DNA from: Chloroflexota bacterium
GTDB lineage: Bacteria; Chloroflexota; Dehalococcoidia; RBG-13-53-26
Assembly: GCA_030616195.1 (NCBI GenBank)
Contig: JAUWXW010000105.1
Span: forward strand, 1-6,266
Direction of reading: 5' to 3'
DNA length: 6,266 bases
Of the stretch, positions 5,474 through 6,266 are shown piece after piece. Numbering within the stretch: position 1 is the stretch's first letter; every line of letters starts with the position of its first letter. The notes under the pieces were generated by a model, which saw only the letters and a program-made list of their open reading frames with translations, had not been told where the DNA came from and searched no databases. The position numbers were made by a program, and so were the translations under genes.

Positions 5474-6266
5474 ATGGCTATAAACAGCAAAACAGAGAGA
5501 AGGGAAAGAGGATTGCAACGGATCAGGGAGGAGCTCGACTGGTATACGGCTGCCCTCAAGGAGGTTGACAAGTTGCCAGTTGACGAGACCAAGCTGTGGA
5601 CGCCAGTGATGAAGGCCCAGGCAGAAGATTATGAAGAGACAATACGATGTGTGGAGGAAGGCGAGCCATTGCTGGCGAGCTACTGGTCCGTTTGCCCGGA
5701 GGTATATCGGGCCATGGATATCCACTACTTCAACATTCAAGGACACCATTATCAGCAGTCTCAGGCCCACTTCGTCATGAGGGATCTTGAGGACTGCGAT
5801 AAACTGGGGCTCGCTAAGGACAATTGCAGCCTCCTCAGGCTGGCATTGTACTACATAAAGTCCGGCCTTATGCCAACTCCCACCATGATTATTCACAAGC
5901 TTGAGCCCTGCGATGCCCTTTTGGGCTTCCACGAGGCGGTCAGGGTTCACAAAGAGTGGCGCGACATTCCGTACTACTCCCTTGATCCACCCTATTGGGA
6001 GGATGATCGAACTCTGGATTACTATGCTGGTGAAGTCAAGGGGCTGGTATCCTTCCTCGAAGAGCAGACCGAGAAGAGGCTGGATATTGACCGACTCCGG
6101 GAGGTCATAGAGGAGTCCAACAAGCAGTACGAGCTGTGGATGGAGTACAACGAGCTGCGACGGGCGGTGCCATGTCCTCACGGCTGGGATCTGGCAGCGC
6201 AGTTGTATCCTCTAGTTCAAATCTACTGGCCCGGTGATCCCAGATGCACCGCCTGGTTAAGGGACA
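5474..6266 (+). CDS. Second 2-hydroxyacyl-CoA dehydratase / benzoyl-CoA reductase family subunit, 3' end cut by window (264 aa seen)
   Basis: The frame is open from ATG 5474 to the window edge (264 codons plus one base). Reading from the start: a charged helical N-terminus (1-60), ASYWSVCPEVYRAMDIHYF (68-86), DCDKLGLAKDNCSLLRLALYY (split over 107-127), GLMPTPTMIIHKLEPCDALLG (split over 131-151), DIPYYSLDPPYWED (164-177), and a helical stretch DIDRLREVIEESNKQYELW (204-222). Cluster-ligand candidates are C74, C118 and C146, with C108 nearby. The long N-terminus before the first motif resembles HgdA/BcrB-type partners. It diverges clearly from the preceding subunit, so this is a heterodimer partner, not a duplicate. 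It starts 3 nt after the stop of the previous gene, with AGGTG (5465-5469) as ribosome site, which suggests translational coupling. Roughly 130-170 residues are probably missing on the right. Confidence 0.88.
   Translation, partial: MAINSKTERRERGLQRIREELDWYTAALKEVDKLPVDETKLWTPVMKAQAEDYEETIRCVEEGEPLLASYWSVCPEVYRAMDIHYFNIQGHHYQQSQAHFVMRDLEDCDKLGLAKDNCSLLRLALYYIKSGLMPTPTMIIHKLEPCDALLGFHEAVRVHKEWRDIPYYSLDPPYWEDDRTLDYYAGEVKGLVSFLEEQTEKRLDIDRLREVIEESNKQYELWMEYNELRRAVPCPHGWDLAAQLYPLVQIYWPGDPRCTAWLRD

Noticed and set aside
5309..6181. 290-codon open frame on the - strand
   Set aside because: It lies antisense to the two dehydratase-type subunits, whose family motifs are clear on the + strand, and it has no recognisable domain. 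It is a shadow of their codon usage.

Overview
The window looks like chromosomal DNA from a strictly anaerobic bacterium with corrinoid and iron-sulfur metabolism. The best guess is an uncultured Chloroflexota/Dehalococcoidia-type or deltaproteobacterial-type organism. This rests on the gene content (a RACo-like activator, 2-hydroxyacyl-CoA dehydratase/benzoyl-CoA reductase-type subunits, a multi-cluster ferredoxin protein) and on abundant small GTAG-headed palindromic repeats. No taxonomic marker gene is present, so the assignment is inference.

Layout: (1) 1-342 is non-coding. It holds two inverted repeats at the left edge, a good sigma70-type promoter (TTGACA-17-TAACAT) and a leader able to fold in alternative ways. 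(2) 343-1410 (+) is a 355-aa iron-sulfur protein with two C-terminal [4Fe-4S] ferredoxin motifs and additional cysteine clusters. (3) 1411-1600 lies between convergent genes and carries an inverted pair of REP-like hairpins whose stems covary. (4) 1601-3451 (-) is a 616-aa RACo-like protein: an N-terminal [2Fe-2S] ferredoxin domain plus a C-terminal ASKHA ATPase domain. (5) 3452-4288 is an 837-nt gap between divergent genes. It has no convincing gene, but contains a possible decayed reading frame, inverted repeats, a 14-nt perfect palindrome, two 55-nt near-identical REPIN-like units and a promoter for the genes to the right. (6) 4289-5470 (+) and 5474-6266 (+, cut by the window edge) encode two different subunits of the 2-hydroxyacyl-CoA dehydratase / benzoyl-CoA reductase family. 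They are 3 nt apart and surely one operon.

How the genes may work together: dehydratase-family enzymes need one electron at very low potential, supplied by an ATP-driven ASKHA activator that is itself reduced by a ferredoxin. RACo proteins do the analogous job for corrinoid proteins. The window therefore contains an Fe-S electron carrier, an ATP-dependent reductive activator and two catalytic-type subunits. Whether RACo here serves a corrinoid protein outside the window or these dehydratase-like subunits cannot be decided from this sequence. No HgdC-type activator is visible, but the operon continues past the right edge.
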